Notes: generated from the sequence alone by a model not told the origin. 64,000 nt of DNA from Favolaschia claudopus (GCA_037176885.1 JAWWNJ010000142.1:434001-498000); one strand, 5' to 3'. Shown: positions 10,601 to 22,367, counted from the first letter of the stretch. Numbers and translations are program-made.

Positions 10601-11905
10601 GACGGGAGGACGGTTAACGCGGTCGAAAAGTCGGAGGGAATGTTAAGAAATGAACGTAAATGTTTGACGCTGTTCTTACATCCAAACAACCCATCGCGTC
10701 CGAATAAGGTAATTTTTGGTCAAGAAAGGCATGCGCACCCGAGGTCACTACGTCTGATATCCACAAGTTTCATACAATATACATCTGAGGACCCGACGAG
10801 CTTTGGTTTCATGAGCAGTTTCGAAAGCCGTCTACCTGCAGCTGCTTTAATTCCGGTATTTGTGCCAAACGAGGATAGTAGTTTTTTTTTGCGCTATCTG
10901 GTAAAATCGGAATCGGGATAGCTTGTCCTTTCGTGCTACCAGTTACGGTGTTTAGCAAGATGGTTGGAAGCTAGTGGCAGAGTGGTTATAGAGCTGACAA
11001 GTGCAATTATGGAAAACGGTTGTGTCAGAGCGAACAGACGAAACGGCCGTTTACGGTGGACTGGATAGAGGAAAAGGAAGCTCGAAGAGTCGCCTGTGAA
11101 ACAACTGACCTCTTCACCATGAAGAATGAATAATAAGTCGGAGGACTCAAACATATCAGGATTCTTTAAATTTATTCGGCTGAGGTCACCGTCAGTTTCG
11201 AAAGCTAACAAGTATCCATTGCGCCGCGCGAGATTGATTCCAGACTAACAGCATAGATGATACTGAGCGCGAGCCACGAGATCCACTAGTACTAACAGAT
11301 GCCATGCGCCGTAGCGCGAACACTGACGCGAAAGCACTTGAATGTGTTCCCGGTGAAACCTGTCTGCTCCGTATCACTGATACCAATGATAGAGCCGTTG
11401 CGGGACCCCAAACCGGAGGTAGAGCACTAGCGGTCGTTGAACAGAGCAAGGATGGGGACGCCATGTATTTAATACACAGCTGCGACATGATAGCTTCAGA
11501 GACGTCATTGCATCGTTGTTGAGCTCTACAGGATACACAATCGCCGATGAAGTGTGGCGAAATCTGGTACTGAATCTGCATTGGCAATGGTGAGGGAGGG
11601 TCGCAACTTCGAATTCAAAGCCAGGATTTTGCCAGTCATCGCAATGGCGCGTGGTAAGCATATAGTTAGGGTGGCATGAGTTGTCTCAGCCACTTCTCAG
11701 CCGCGAATACGGCCAGAGTCGCAAAGAGCCTGTGCGAACTGGGAGGTCAAGAACGAAGACTCGGAAGAGAGCGCCGATCAGTGGATTGATCGCGGTGATG
11801 GCAGTGAACACACGGTCATGTGCGCGAGTTCTCCTTCTTAACGTTCTTCCATCTTGCCCGGGCCTCCCTTCAACTTGCCCTCTACCCATACATCACGGTG
11901 ATCGG
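10601..11905. other. Unresolved 1.3-kb stretch; possible small minus-strand gene
   Basis: No gene I can name. Several minus-strand fragments look protein-like but do not join convincingly. A 37-residue run starts at an ATG at 11639 (MTGKILALNSKLRPS). A possible 44-bp GT-AG intron joins it to the 110-codon frame ending at 11192 (reads SIMSQLCIKYMASPSLL). Another frame, 11211-11110, reads YLLAFETDGDLSRINLKNPD. A plus-strand frame at 11304-11522 is equally open. With overlapping open frames in several phases I cannot choose. The stretch 10601-10930 is AT-rich with no sustained frame and probably holds the uS17m promoter; 11700-11905 likely holds the WRAP73 promoter. Confidence 0.25.
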
Positions 11906-13822
11906 ATGGATTTTACGGAGGTCTACAAGCATTCTGGGTCATCGAGTGTCGCGTTCAGTCCCGGAGCCTATCTCATCCTCACAGCGATCAAAGACCGCCT
12001 TGTTCTCCGCCGCGCAGATACTTTCCAAATCGTGCAGACATGGCTCCTGGACGCGTCTACCACGAAAACACTGGCTCTAACTGCTCCTAAACTGAAAGGA
12101 GGCTTACCAGAGAATGTCATCACTCATATAGGCTTCTCATGCGACTCTGAGTACGTCTTGGCTGCCTCCACCAAACGAGGCGTCGTTCATGTGTACAAAG
12201 TACAAGACGAGAAATGGAGCGCTCGGATTGAGTCTGGGGCTGAAGGCACGGCTATCTTCCTTCCTCCAAGGTTAGGCTTGAATATTCTGTCTAGGCCTCA
12301 TCAAAGCAGAGTGGGCGCCGGATGGCAGGACGATACTTTGTTTCTCTCAGTGGGGAGTGAGTGAATTTCACCCATGGGCACTTCATCGATTAATTCATGC
12401 AGCTTAGAGTGACAGTCTGGTCTCTAGTCACAGGCGCCGCAACGTATATACAATTTCCGCTGCATCCAGACACAGGTAACTTGCGCCTGATGTCTATCCA
12501 TTATACCTCCACTCAGTACGGTAAAGGCTACGCATTTCGTGCCGATGGTCGATATTTTGTTCTGGCTGAGCGACACAAGTCGAAAGATACATTGGGCGTT
12601 TATGACACCGCCGATTCCTACAAACTAGTGCGGGTGGGTATTATTTGCGCATCAGCTCTCAAGGTACTCATTACTTGAAGCATTTTCCGTTACCGACTTC
12701 CTCCTTGGCTTCGCTCGCGCTTTCTCCAACAGGTAATCACCTTGCGATTTGGGAAGGTCCAACGGAGGTGCGCCATAGTTTTTGCCGATTCATGTTACCT
12801 GATGAACTGGAATAGTATAAATTGTATATCGTCTCGCTTGTGGGAGATGTTCTGGGCACATTCTGTCCCGATCCAGATGCAGGATTCGGTATTCGGAGAG
12901 TTGCATGGCATCCTAGCGGCATGTTCTTGGCTGTCGCTGGATGGGATGATAGAGCAAGCCCTCGCATCGCTTAAATTCTGAGCAATGCTCATATCATCTA
13001 GATCTATATTCTCGATCTGACTTGGTCTGTTGCAGCCACTTTAGAGCTCTCGTCGCGCATTCCAAATGGCGTTGTATGCATCTCAGATTGCTGCTGGCCG
13101 AAGGTTCTGACGTGGGTTAACCAGGTTGTCTGGCGAGAGCCATCCAAGTGGCAAGAAACGACGGAGGGTCGAGGATTCTTGTCTTGTAGGTGTTATCGTC
13201 TGCAACGCTCTTGCTTCATTGAAAATGCGTCAGATGAACGATTGCATGGTTCACAGTCAATTACCATACAGCGAGCAGACCATACCAAGCCGAATCCGAA
13301 GAGTGGTGTGGTGCAAATGGAGTGGAATAAAACCGGAAGCCTTTTGCTCGTTCGGTTTGGTGGGTTTCTCCGTAGATGATCTGAGAATTCAATGACATAC
13401 TAATTGCAGAGAGCACCCCGACTGCAACTCATATATTCGACTTCCCTTCGCCACAGCAGGAATTTAGGCCACGTTTGCGCTCAGTGCTTTTGCATACCCG
13501 GCCAATCCTTCATGCACGATGGAACCCTGATCGAAAGGGTAGTATGTCGCTATGCTGTGGCACACAAAGCCTGTATATGTGGAGCGATGAATGGGTAGGG
13601 GAAGGCGGCGCTGAAGAAGAGATGGCGGAATGTATCGGAGTGCCAGCTAGTGAGTGCAGCAATTTTTTTCCATCTTGATAGGTATAATATTTTGTAGAAA
13701 ACTTTGAGACGCGGGACATGAGATGGACGCCAGATGGAAAGGGAGTTGTGCTGCTCGATACACGGCCGGACCAGAATGTATTTTGTTGTGGATTTGAGGT
13801 GCAGGAGGAGGTGGAGATGTAA
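11906..13822 (+). CDS. WRAP73: WD-repeat protein WRAP73/WDR8
   Basis: The start MDFTEVYKHSGSSSVAFSPG is diagnostic of the WDR8 family, and the rest follows it: RRADTFQIVQTWLLD, VITHIGFSCDSEYVLAAS, GLIKAEWAPDGRTILCF, WGLRVTVWSLVTGAATYIQF, GYAFRADGRYFVLAERHKSK, HFPLPTSSLASLALSPTGNH, YKLYIVSLVGDVLGTFCP, RVAWHPSGMFLAVAGWDD, ERLHGSQSITIQ, QMEWNKTGSLLLVR and a final MRWTPDGKGVVLLDT. Two introns are GC-AG: 12246-12294 and 12954-13001. WDR8 family proteins act at the spindle pole body/centrosome with Msd1/SSX2IP-type partners to anchor microtubules. The gene is followed 114 bp later by the m-AAA protease on the same strand. Confidence 0.92.
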
Positions 13823-13936
13823 TAATGTTCTCGTATGTGTTGTTGTAACTTGTTTACTGCTTGTCTCATTTGTAACGGTCGGCATCGGACGCGTCTCTCC
13901 CGACACCCTTTTCTCAACTTTCACCTTCATCGGCCA

Positions 13937-16391
13937 ATGCTCGTTTCTCGGTCGTTGAGAGCAGCCCGTGGCCTTCGTCTTCCTCTTCGTTCCGCCGCTA
14001 CATACGCCACCAAACCCCGCTCCACTCCGCCCAAGGACAAGCGTGAGCCGGCTCCGCAAAACGAAGAGTCTGAGCTCCCCAAAGACCTAGAGGGGTTCTT
14101 CAAGCAGCAGCGGCCCTCCAGTTCCAAACAATCGGATTCCTCAGAATCTAACTCCCGTAACAATAACGACAATAATCCCCGTCCCCCACCTCCGCCGCCG
14201 AACAACAATAACTTCAATTTCAGCAATACACAGTTTGCCTGGCTTGCGACTGCCTCGCTTGCCTACTTCCTTTACTCCAGCTCTAATAGCTCCTCTTCCC
14301 GGGAGATAACATGGCAGGAGTTCCGCACCGCTTTCCTCGATAAAGGCCTCGTCGACAAGCTCGTCGTAGTGAATGGTCATCGGGTGCGGGTCAAACTTCA
14401 CTCAAATGCGACTGGCACCATGTACCCCTCTGCCGCCATAGGGAACGGCGACTACCACTTTTCCATCGGGAGCATCGAGGCTTTCGAGCGCAAGCTGGAC
14501 GAGGCACAGGCGGAGCTCGGTATCCCCAGTCACGAGCGCATTCCCGTTGCCTTCCACGATGAAATGTCCGGATGGCAGACTGCTCTAGATTTCGCTCCCA
14601 CCATCCTAACTATTGGTTTTCTCGTCTGGCTATCTAGACGAGGGAGCTCAAGCTCGGGTGGGGGTATATTTAGCATCGGAAAGAGTCGTGCCAAATTGTA
14701 TAACAAGGACACCGATGTCACGGTCAAGTTCAAGGACGTTGCCGGTATGGATGAAGCGAAGGAGGAAATCATGGAGTTTGTCAAATTCCTGAAGGAACCC
14801 GCAAAGTACGAAAAGCTGGGTGCCAAAATCCCTCGAGGCGCAATCTTATCCGGTCCCCCGGGAACGGGCAAGACTCTTCTCGCCAAGGCGACGGCGGGAG
14901 AGGCATCCGTCCCCTTCCTCTCCGTCTCCGGTTCCGAATTCGTCGAAATGTTCGTTGGTGTTGGTTCGTCCCGTGTTCGAGATCTTTTCGCCGATGCCAA
15001 GAAGCATGCTCCTTGCATCATCTTTGTCGACGAAATTGACGCCATTGGCAAGTCCCGCGCCAAGGGCGGTAATTTCGGCGGCAATGATGAACGGGAATCA
15101 ACTCTCAACCAATTGCTTGTTGAGATGGACGGGTTCGGGACGAAGGAACATGTTGTGGTACTTGCCGGCACCAATCGTCCAGATGTCCTCGACTCGGCTC
15201 TGATGCGCCCAGGACGTTTTGACCGCCACATCGCGATCGACCGTCCTGACGTTTCGGGTCGCAAGGGTATCTACCTTGTCCACCTTGGTCCCCTCCGCCT
15301 ATCCGAATCCCTCAGCGACGTCGATGCCTTAGCGCAAAAACTCGCTGTGCTCACGCCTGGTTTCTCGGGTGCCGATATTGCCAATGTATGTAACGAGGCG
15401 GCGTTACATGCTGCACGCAAGGCGGCTGACTATATCGAGTCGGTGGACTTTGACACGGCGATCGAGCGGGTAATTGTCGGTTTGGAGCGGAAGAGTCGGG
15501 TGTTGAGTGCGGAGGAGAAGAAGACTGTTGCGTACCATGAAGCGGGACATGCCGTTTGTGGGTGGTTCTTGGAGCACGCAGACCCGTTGCTCAAGGTGAG
15601 CATCATCCCCCGTGGCACTGGTGCGCTCGGATATGCTCAGGTGAGCTTTGATTATTTTCTCCGTTTTCCATTTTTTCTGAAAGGTTTGCAGTACCTCCCT
15701 CCGGACCGATATCTCATGTCAACACCCCAAATGACCGACCGGATATGTATGACACTTGGTGGACGCGTTTCCGAAGAGATCTTCTTTGGCTCGGAGAACA
15801 TCACGTCGGGTGCCCAAGATGACTTACAGAAGATTACACGAATGGCTTTTGAGGCCTGTGCGAACTTTGGGATGAATGAAGTCATTGGGCCAGTCAGCTA
15901 TGGCGGCGAGCGCGGGTCTAAGGAGAATTGGACGAAACCGTTCAGCGAGAAGACTGCCGAGATGTTAGATAGCGAGGTCCGCAAAATGATCACGTACGCT
16001 GCGATTCATCTTCATGTGGATCTGACTATCTGGCTCATCTCATTTTTTTTAGCGTGGCCTATGATCGCACGCGGACATTATTAAAGGAACATCGGGAGGA
16101 TGTCATTAAAGTTGCTGAGCTACTGCTGGAGAAGGAGAACATCACACGGTATGTTGTTTGAACCCTTTCTTTTCACCAATCTCAACTGGTTTCAGGGAGG
16201 ATATGATTCGTCTCCTTGGCAAGCGACCGTTTGCTGGCCGCTCAGACGACATGGATAAGTGGCTCGATGAGCACCCCAAGCACGGTTCCGAGAAATCTGC
16301 ACCTCCGCCGCTTGAGCAGACACCTGGAGAAAATTCTGTTGACAATCCTATTCCTGTCGCAGCATCAGTACCATTAGAGAGTAGGATATGA
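13937..16391 (+). CDS. Mitochondrial m-AAA protease subunit (AFG3/YTA12 family)
   Basis: Four exons (13937-15640, 15692-15993, 16053-16148, 16196-16391) encode 765 residues. The ATG at 13937 gives [20 protein letters not shown], a strong mitochondrial presequence; an in-frame ATG at 13835 lies upstream but adds Cys-rich sequence. A Pro/Asn-rich low-complexity stretch precedes a first membrane segment ([15 protein letters not shown]), the intermembrane domain, and a second segment ([11 protein letters not shown]). The AAA domain has [23 protein letters not shown] and [19 protein letters not shown]; the zinc-protease site is HEAGH. It degrades misfolded inner-membrane proteins and matures presequence proteins such as mitochondrial bL32. 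The 51-bp intron at 15641-15691 is stop-free and in frame. Confidence 0.93.
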
Positions 16392-16518
16392 TTCACGTTG
16401 GGCACATTTGTATTTCTTAACTAATATAACATCCCTCAATCGCAAGAATCAGCAGAGATGTTTAGATTTGCTGAAATCAAAAGCGGTGAGCTTCGAAAGG
16501 AAACAGATTCAAACTACC

Positions 16519-16812
16519 ATGTCGCGTTCCATTACGGTCGAATACACCATAAATCCTCCCGTATCCACCGAGCACACTCACGACCTCCCTACGTCTAAAA
16601 AACACGACTTTGACATAAAAGGATCGCCAGCAGAATCAGGACAATCAGAGCATTATAAGAGTTTGCGGGAAAGCATCGCTCAAGCGCGACAGCAGATTGG
16701 CGAGGAGTTGACCGCATGGCGGGATGCTGTCGGGAAGGCAGAGTTGAACAAGGAGACAACGAAACCAAAAGCAGACGATGAAGAGGAGGAAGAGGAGGAC
16801 GGCGACGCATGA
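16519..16812 (+). CDS. GON7: EKC/KEOPS complex subunit GON7
   Basis: Intronless 97-residue protein beginning MSRSITVEYTINPPVSTEHT. The core SLRESIAQARQQIGEELTAW followed by RDAVG is the Gon7 family signature, and the acidic tail ends with a run of Glu (DDEEEEEEDGDA). KEOPS makes the t6A modification at position 37 of ANN-decoding tRNAs and supports telomere maintenance; Gon7 caps the Pcc1 side of the complex. The start was chosen because homologues begin close to the VEYT strand; an upstream in-frame ATG at 16408 would add 37 unlikely residues. It converges on mitochondrial uL2 with 43 bp between stops. Confidence 0.85.
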   Translation: MSRSITVEYTINPPVSTEHTHDLPTSKKHDFDIKGSPAESGQSEHYKSLRESIAQARQQIGEELTAWRDAVGKAELNKETTKPKADDEEEEEEDGDA

Positions 16813-16855
16813 AACCAGCTCAAGGCAAAGAGCAGATGAATTAATACGAACGATT

Positions 16856-18159
16856 CTAATTACTGCGGACCGCCTTCCCTCTTGGACGCTCCCGTATGAC
16901 CATCTTGTTACTATTCTTCGGTCCCTTGGGACCAGGTTTTCTTGTCCGCGTACCCTTTGTTCCCCAACCCCAAATAGACACGGGATGCTTGTCTGACTTT
17001 GACCTGCCGCGTCCACCACCGTGAGGATGGTCGTTTCTGAGCGCGTCAACAGGTTAGAAATGGAATCAGCTATCGAGCAAAAGAAGACAGCGTACGCGTT
17101 CATCGCCACACCACGAACACTGGGGCGCCTGCCCAGCCAACGCGCTCGCCCCGCCTTGCCCAAATTCCGTCCCTTCCACAACGGGTTGCTTACACGTCCG
17201 ATGGTGGCGCAGCAATCCTGCAAGACCTTGCGCACTTCACCGCTCTGCAAGCGCACATGCGTATACCGGCTGTCGTACCCGACTACTTGCGCAGCCGAAC
17301 CCGCAGACCGAACCAGTATGGCGGGGCCTGTTGGTGAGAGGGCAACGTTGTGGATGACGGTGCCGATGGGGATGAGCTTCAGACGGAGGACGTTCCCCGG
17401 CTTCAACGTCAGGGTTCGTAGCAGACCGAGTGCTAGAGATTGCGACGACGATTGCTCTAGCTGTTGTTGAAGTAAATCTTCTTGGCTAGTCACCTCAAAC
17501 TCGGAAGCCGCCTCGGAGTCGTCTATTGGAGGTTGGTCGGACGTCGTTTTCGCGAGGCCTCCGACGGTGCCATTGAGTCTAGCAATATCCAGACCAGGAA
17601 CAAATCCTTCCGGAATCCCCTGACGGAAACTCTGTACTTCGTCGCCTGCGCGGATGCCCTCCGGCGCAACAATATAACTCCACAGTTTCGCGCCTTGAGC
17701 GTTTGGGTCGCGATTTTTCAGCAGAGCAATATGAGCGGAACGTCCGGGGTCATACTCTATGCGCACAACATCATGTATTCCGGGCTCCTCGCGTCGAAAG
17801 TCCACTGTGCGTATGCGCTGCTTGTGCCCACCACCGCGATGTCGAACGGTGATCCTTCCGCGCGCGTTTCGGCCACCGGACTTGCGTTTCGGTAGAGTGA
17901 GCTGGAGGACGGGTCTGCCCTGCCAGATGTGGGGATTCAAAGGGCGTTTGAGATGGCGTATGCCGGGGGAAACAGGTTTGTATGTTTTGAAAACGGCTTT
18001 TGTACGCGACATGGCCTCGTCTAGCTCGCGTTTTTTGTCGAGTCTCCTGAGCGCATTTCGGCTTTGCGCGGCGTAGCAGCGTACATGAGGGAGGGCGGGC
18101 GCCGCTGGGCCAAGCAGCCGCGACGACGACGACCAGCCGCGGTGCAAGGCGGCAAGCAT
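16856..18159 (-). CDS. RML2: Mitochondrial large ribosomal subunit protein uL2m
   Basis: Two exons (17096-18159 and 16856-17036) give 414 residues. The start [20 protein letters not shown] is a presequence. The uL2 body shows [20 protein letters not shown], the OB/SH3 region [40 protein letters not shown], the insertion around [20 protein letters not shown], then [20 protein letters not shown] and [25 protein letters not shown] sequence. The second exon supplies [20 protein letters not shown], including the peptidyl-transferase-proximal HPHGGG loop, and the basic end GKAVRSN. The insert between the two halves is longer than in bacterial uL2. UreD ends only 22 bp upstream of this start codon, so the promoter must lie inside or beyond the 3' end of ureD. 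Confidence 0.93.
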
Positions 18160-18181
18160 ATAAAATTTGTGACATTGACAG

Positions 18182-19118
18182 TCACGGAAATCCTTGTAAA
18201 TGTTCCTCTCCAACCACCACCTTGAGTCTATCCAGTGCCTTGCCCACCCACCGCCGCACAACCTCGCTTTCTTTGCCCCCAATTCTCACAACCGCCCCTC
18301 CATCTCCCAGCTCACTAAACGACCACAACAACTCCGCCGGTTCCGCTGTCCTGAACACTTGAATCGCTCCGTATTCCTCCCTCAGCTGCTCAATCACCGT
18401 CTGCACCTGCGGTCCATACAGCAGCAGCATCGCATAACACCCATACGGCGCCAGCCTCTTCCCCAACGTCCGCTCCGGCAGCTTCCCTATTTCTGCTTCT
18501 GTGTCTGTCCTGTTCTCAAGCAACATCACATCCTTCGCGACGCGCCGCCCATCCACCACCACCTCGTTGACGCTATAATACCTCGAAAACATCCACTCCT
18601 CCCCACGCGACTTGCGTCCCGACGTCACCCAGTCCAGCATCACCAGCGACGCGTCCGAAGCCAAACGAAAGGTCTGGATCTGGTTGTACGATGCCTTCTC
18701 GAAGCATGTTACAGGGTCTGGAAGGAGAAACAGCGCCCCGCCGCCAGCGACGTCAAAGTCCGTTCGCTGAGTGGTAACTTGCAGCGCGCCGATGCTGGCT
18801 GCGCGCTGCCCTGGGCGGAATTTGAAGACTTTGGTAGATCCCTGTGAATCCATTATTAGCTCCCAGTCAATATCACGATGAAATTTTCTCTCCGACCTGC
18901 GAAAGTAGAACGAGTTTCGCTTTTGAGCCGACTTGTACTGTTAGAGAGACAGAGTCTCCGCTGACGAGACCGCCTCCATATGTAATGAGATAGACGACCC
19001 CAACGCTCCGCGTGCGGGGCGATAAGAGTTTCAGGGGATACGTCGACGAGAGTTCGCTAAATACGACCTCCGATCCATGCATTTCCACGCATATTCGACC
19101 ACAGCCATTCTGAGCCAT
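18182..19118 (-). CDS. ureD: Urease accessory protein UreD
   Basis: Two exons joined at the 55-bp intron near 18845-18899. Exon 1 from the ATG at 19118 reads MAQNGCGRICVEMHGSEVVF, SELSSTYPLKLLSPR and TYGGGLVSGDSVSLTVQVG, the canonical UreD opening. After GSKAKLVLLSQ it continues GSTKVFKFRPGQRA, GALFLLPDPVTCFEKASYNQ, GRKSRGEEWMFSRYYSVNEV and the C-terminus RLKVVVGEEHLQGFP. An in-frame ATG at 19169 would add 17 hydrophobic residues; the inner start fits homologues better. UreD binds apo-urease and, with UreF and UreG, passes nickel to the active site. No urease or other accessory gene is in this window, which is normal for fungi. Confidence 0.9.
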
Positions 19119-19469
19119 GACGGTAGAAGGAAAGCAATCCCATAACAGTAAGGAAAGCAGTCTCATCACACCCTAGTTTGTGCATATTCCATATTTTGAT
19201 TTTAACGAGCTACATATCGAATGGCCTTACACGTACGAGAGGTAGCAAAGAAAAGAAAAATAGTCACAAATCCTGGGACCTACAATAAAGCGAGATGTAC
19301 GAGGCACGAGCTATGTACAAGAAAGAAAATCCAAAAAAAACGTGAAGGGACATGAGGGCAGGAGCCTGTGAGCACTGTGAAGATTCAGAGTCAGCTTGGA
19401 ACTTCGTTCACTTAGAGAAAAGAAAAGTCGACTCACAGGAACGAATGAAAATCACAGGCCCACGCGCAG
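19119..19469. other. Intergenic, ureD promoter and Byr4 3' region
   Basis: A 351-bp AT-rich gap between two minus-strand genes. It should contain the promoter of ureD and the 3' UTR of the Byr4-like gene. I see A-rich runs near 19240-19345 but no frame, repeat or RNA gene that I can support. Confidence 0.5.
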
Positions 19470-22099
19470 TTAGCTGTATTTGCGCGTAGCGAGCTCGCGG
19501 ATCTCAAAGAGATACGAGCGGTCGGGTTCCGAAAAGGGGTCTTGCCTCGACGACAGGTTCCATCCCTTCATCTCTATGCGATGCCGCTCCTCCGCCGCTC
19601 TGCAATTCGCCAAGAACGCCTCATCCACATCAAACACCATGCTCGCACGCGACCCGCGCTCGCTATCAGACGTTTCCGACGAGCCGCGCACATACGAAGC
19701 AGACTCGCTCCTCGCCGGGCTCGGCGCCGCACTAGGCATCTCCGTCGCCGTGCTGGCACTCGAGTTTGAGCTAGACGCAAGCTGCAAGCTGGCACGAATC
19801 GTCCCGCCCTTGCTCTCCCACCCATCACCACTGCGCGCATCCTCCTCGTCGTCCTCATCGTCCGCAAGATTCGCAAACACATCGGGCTCATCCTCGTCCG
19901 GCGGTAATGTCGATATCCAGCACATCCGTGCAGGATCGAAGATCATGTTACCCACTATCCGCGCGCCGTTCGCGAATGAGCCGACAGGCGATCCTATTGA
20001 TGAGCCTGTGAGATGCGTGATGAGGGCGGGTCGAGTGGAGGTTCCGACGGCTGCGTCGAATTCGCGAAGAACCTGCTCATTCCCTTCCCAACGCAGGGTC
20101 TGAGGGTTCCACCTCATGTCGCCGACAACTGTGATAGAATTAATTACAGGGCTACAAAGAACTGCAGAATGAGCCATACCTCGAGGAGCACCAGAGCCGC
20201 CTAAATTTCGGATGAGCGTCGGCTTCTTTTTCCTCTCCTGGGCCGAAGGGGATGAATTCTGCTTTCTCTTCCTTGGCGGGTCTGCGAATTTGGGGAACTC
20301 GGATTTCGACGACTGCTTGGCGTTATTGGTGGTTAACGGTCCTAATGGTGAGTGACCATCTGAATTTCAAAGTTAGAAAATGTTAATGCAAAATTATGAA
20401 CACAAGTCATACCTAGACTGCCGCCATCTGAACCGTCTCGCCGTTTCCGCCTCACCGTGACCCGTTCGGCTTTGGACGGATAGCTTCCTCCTGGGACACG
20501 ATTGCCGTAGCCTTTCGGCTGCACGCGAAAACGGCTCTCTTTGTCCCGGTCAGTAGGAAGGTCATCGAATGCGTCCAACTCTGTCCCGTCCCCGTATAAC
20601 CGTTGACGTTTCGGTCGTCGCAGTACTCGGGGGGCAGCAGGTCGTGGGGGTGGAGAGACGGGTTTGGATTGAGGAGGGAGGCGTGCGGAGAGGTGAGACA
20701 ACGGGCGGGGGGGAAGGGGAGACATGGAGCGGAAGAGTGAAGGAGAGTGGGATCCGGAGGCAGAGGACGGACCATGGAAGACGGAGGAGAGGGCGGGGCG
20801 GGATTTGGATCGTGTGGCGGCGGTGGGCATGGTGAGGCGGAGGGCGGCGGGGTTGGAAGAGGGGGTAGAGGGGCGGGTAGGGGGGACTTTGAATGGATCC
20901 CCCCGACTCTTGAATGTTTTTGCGCGCGATGCCGCTGTAGGCTCCTCGTATCCTGCTTTTGACGTCCCAGCGGAGACCGAACCGGAGCCTGATGCTTGGT
21001 TGCTGCTGGTCTCCATCAGGGACGACAAAGAGGCTTTGCGAGTGAGTTTTCGGGCGGAGGTGGGTGGGGTAGGGGGTTTCAGGCCAGAGTGAGACTTTTG
21101 ACCGCGCAAATTGCCGGGCTTGGGGGAAAGGAAGGACGAAGGGGCGGGGGGAGGGTTGGTTTGTGTGCGAGTAGGAGGGCGAGCGATCACCGGCGACTTT
21201 GCCCTGTCCAGCTTGAGTCGGGAGGAGGGGCGTATGGAGCCTAATTGCCGATATGAGGGCATGCTGTTGGACCGAATATTGAAGATGCGCTGGGACTGGA
21301 GTTGCTGGTTGGTAAGGAGGCGGCTGGGGCTGAGCTCAAAGTCGTCGTCGATGACGAGGCCTGACTCAAAGTCGTCCTCCTCCGGCTTCGGTACGCGGTG
21401 ATTGTCTTCCGGTATTTGCGCCTTCTTCTTTTCCAGCAGCTTGGTGAAATGCCTGGCGCCCTTGCCTGACTCGAAGATGCCGGTGGGGATGACCAGCCCC
21501 TCCAGCTCATCGTCGTCGTCGTCGTCATCCTCGTCTTCTGTGCCGGGGAGTTCGACGGACGAGGTGGAGTTGGAGGAGGGAGAGGCGTCTGCGAAGCCGA
21601 GGGAGGAATAGGCATCGGATGACTGGGACGACGAGGTCTGATCCTTGTCGCCCCACTCGAGCGAGGTCTTGGAGACGCGGTGGTTGAGGGACAAGGGGGC
21701 GAGGGAGAGCTGGGTGAGATCGGAGGGGAGAGAGAATGCGTCCTCGAAGTCCTCGTCGATGGGACTGTGTGGGGTCTTGAGTGGTGGGGCGGGTTTGGGG
21801 AGGACGGCGACTTTGATGGTGGAGACGCCCTCGTCATCGTCGTCGTCGTCGAGTTCCGGGAGAGACTGGGGCGGGCGGATGATGAACATCTGGGAGGAGG
21901 CGGGTGCGGAGGCGATGTGGTCGGCGAGGACGGGGCGCCGAGGTTTTGGCGGTATCTCCATGTCGGCGTCCCAGTCCTCGTTCTCGTCGTCGTCTCTGTC
22001 TGTGACGGGGGCGATGGGCTGGCCGTCGGTGAGGTCGAAGTCTGCGTCAGACCACTCCTCGCGGGCCTGGTGGAGGGAAGGTGCGGGTACGGCGGACAT
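19470..22099 (-). CDS. byr4: Byr4/Bfa1-type cytokinesis regulator
   Basis: Long, mostly disordered protein. The N-terminus reads EEWSDADFDLTDGQPIAP (residues about 14-31), with acidic runs, a DELEGLVIPTG motif near the middle and basic Ser/Pro-rich sequence after it. The C-terminal part contains KKKPTLIRNLGGSGAPR, then VVGDMRWNPQTLRWEGNEQV, LREFDAAV, the GNMIFDPARMCWI block and a final acidic/helical tail ending LATRKYS. The W-N-P-x-T-x-x-W-E-G-N and GNM-x-F-D-P-x-x-M-x-W motifs are those by which Byr4/Bfa1 proteins are recognised. With the GAP partner Cdc16/Bub2, Byr4 inhibits the Spg1/Tem1 GTPase at the spindle pole body and times septation. Short introns separate the last exons (near 20104-20175 and 20345-20410). 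Confidence 0.85.
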
Positions 22100-22301
22100 T
22101 GTCGCAAAGAATTAGGATGGGAGTATTGTTCTGTAGAAAAAAGAGACTAGACAAGGGAAAGGCGATGGTGGGGGAGAGAGAACAAAGAGATTGGAGGCGG
22201 CGAGGGTGGTGGTGCCGCGGTTGGACGCAACTGAGACTATTCAAAGCCTCGATTGAGCGGGAGCGTCTTATGTCGTGGAAGAGGAGCGGTGGTGTACAAA
22301 T

Positions 22302-22367
22302 AACAGTCAACAACACAACAACAACAACTGCCTCGTGTGAGACGGATGTACAGTCTGTATGGAAGTG
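22302..22367. repeat. Left copy of a direct duplication flanking the palindrome array
   Basis: This segment and 22862-22916 share the ordered blocks GTCAACAACACAACAA, GCCTCGT, ATGTACAGTC and TATGGAAGT, with a small insertion in the left copy. The right copy is the stop codon and start of the 3' UTR of NRDE2, so the left copy looks like a decayed duplicate of that gene's end. It could also be an unusually long target-site duplication. Confidence 0.6.

Noticed and set aside
14530..15264. Minus-strand 244-codon frame in the m-AAA protease gene
   Set aside because: Antisense shadow of the AAA domain; no homology seen.
18200..18847. Plus-strand 215-codon frame rich in Pro/Arg/His
   Set aside because: It is antisense to ureD and shows only the biased composition expected from the opposite strand of a GC-rich gene.
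21241..22107. Minus-strand 288-codon frame overlapping the Byr4 gene
   Set aside because: Ser/Pro/Arg-rich shadow in another phase of the same strand as the real gene.
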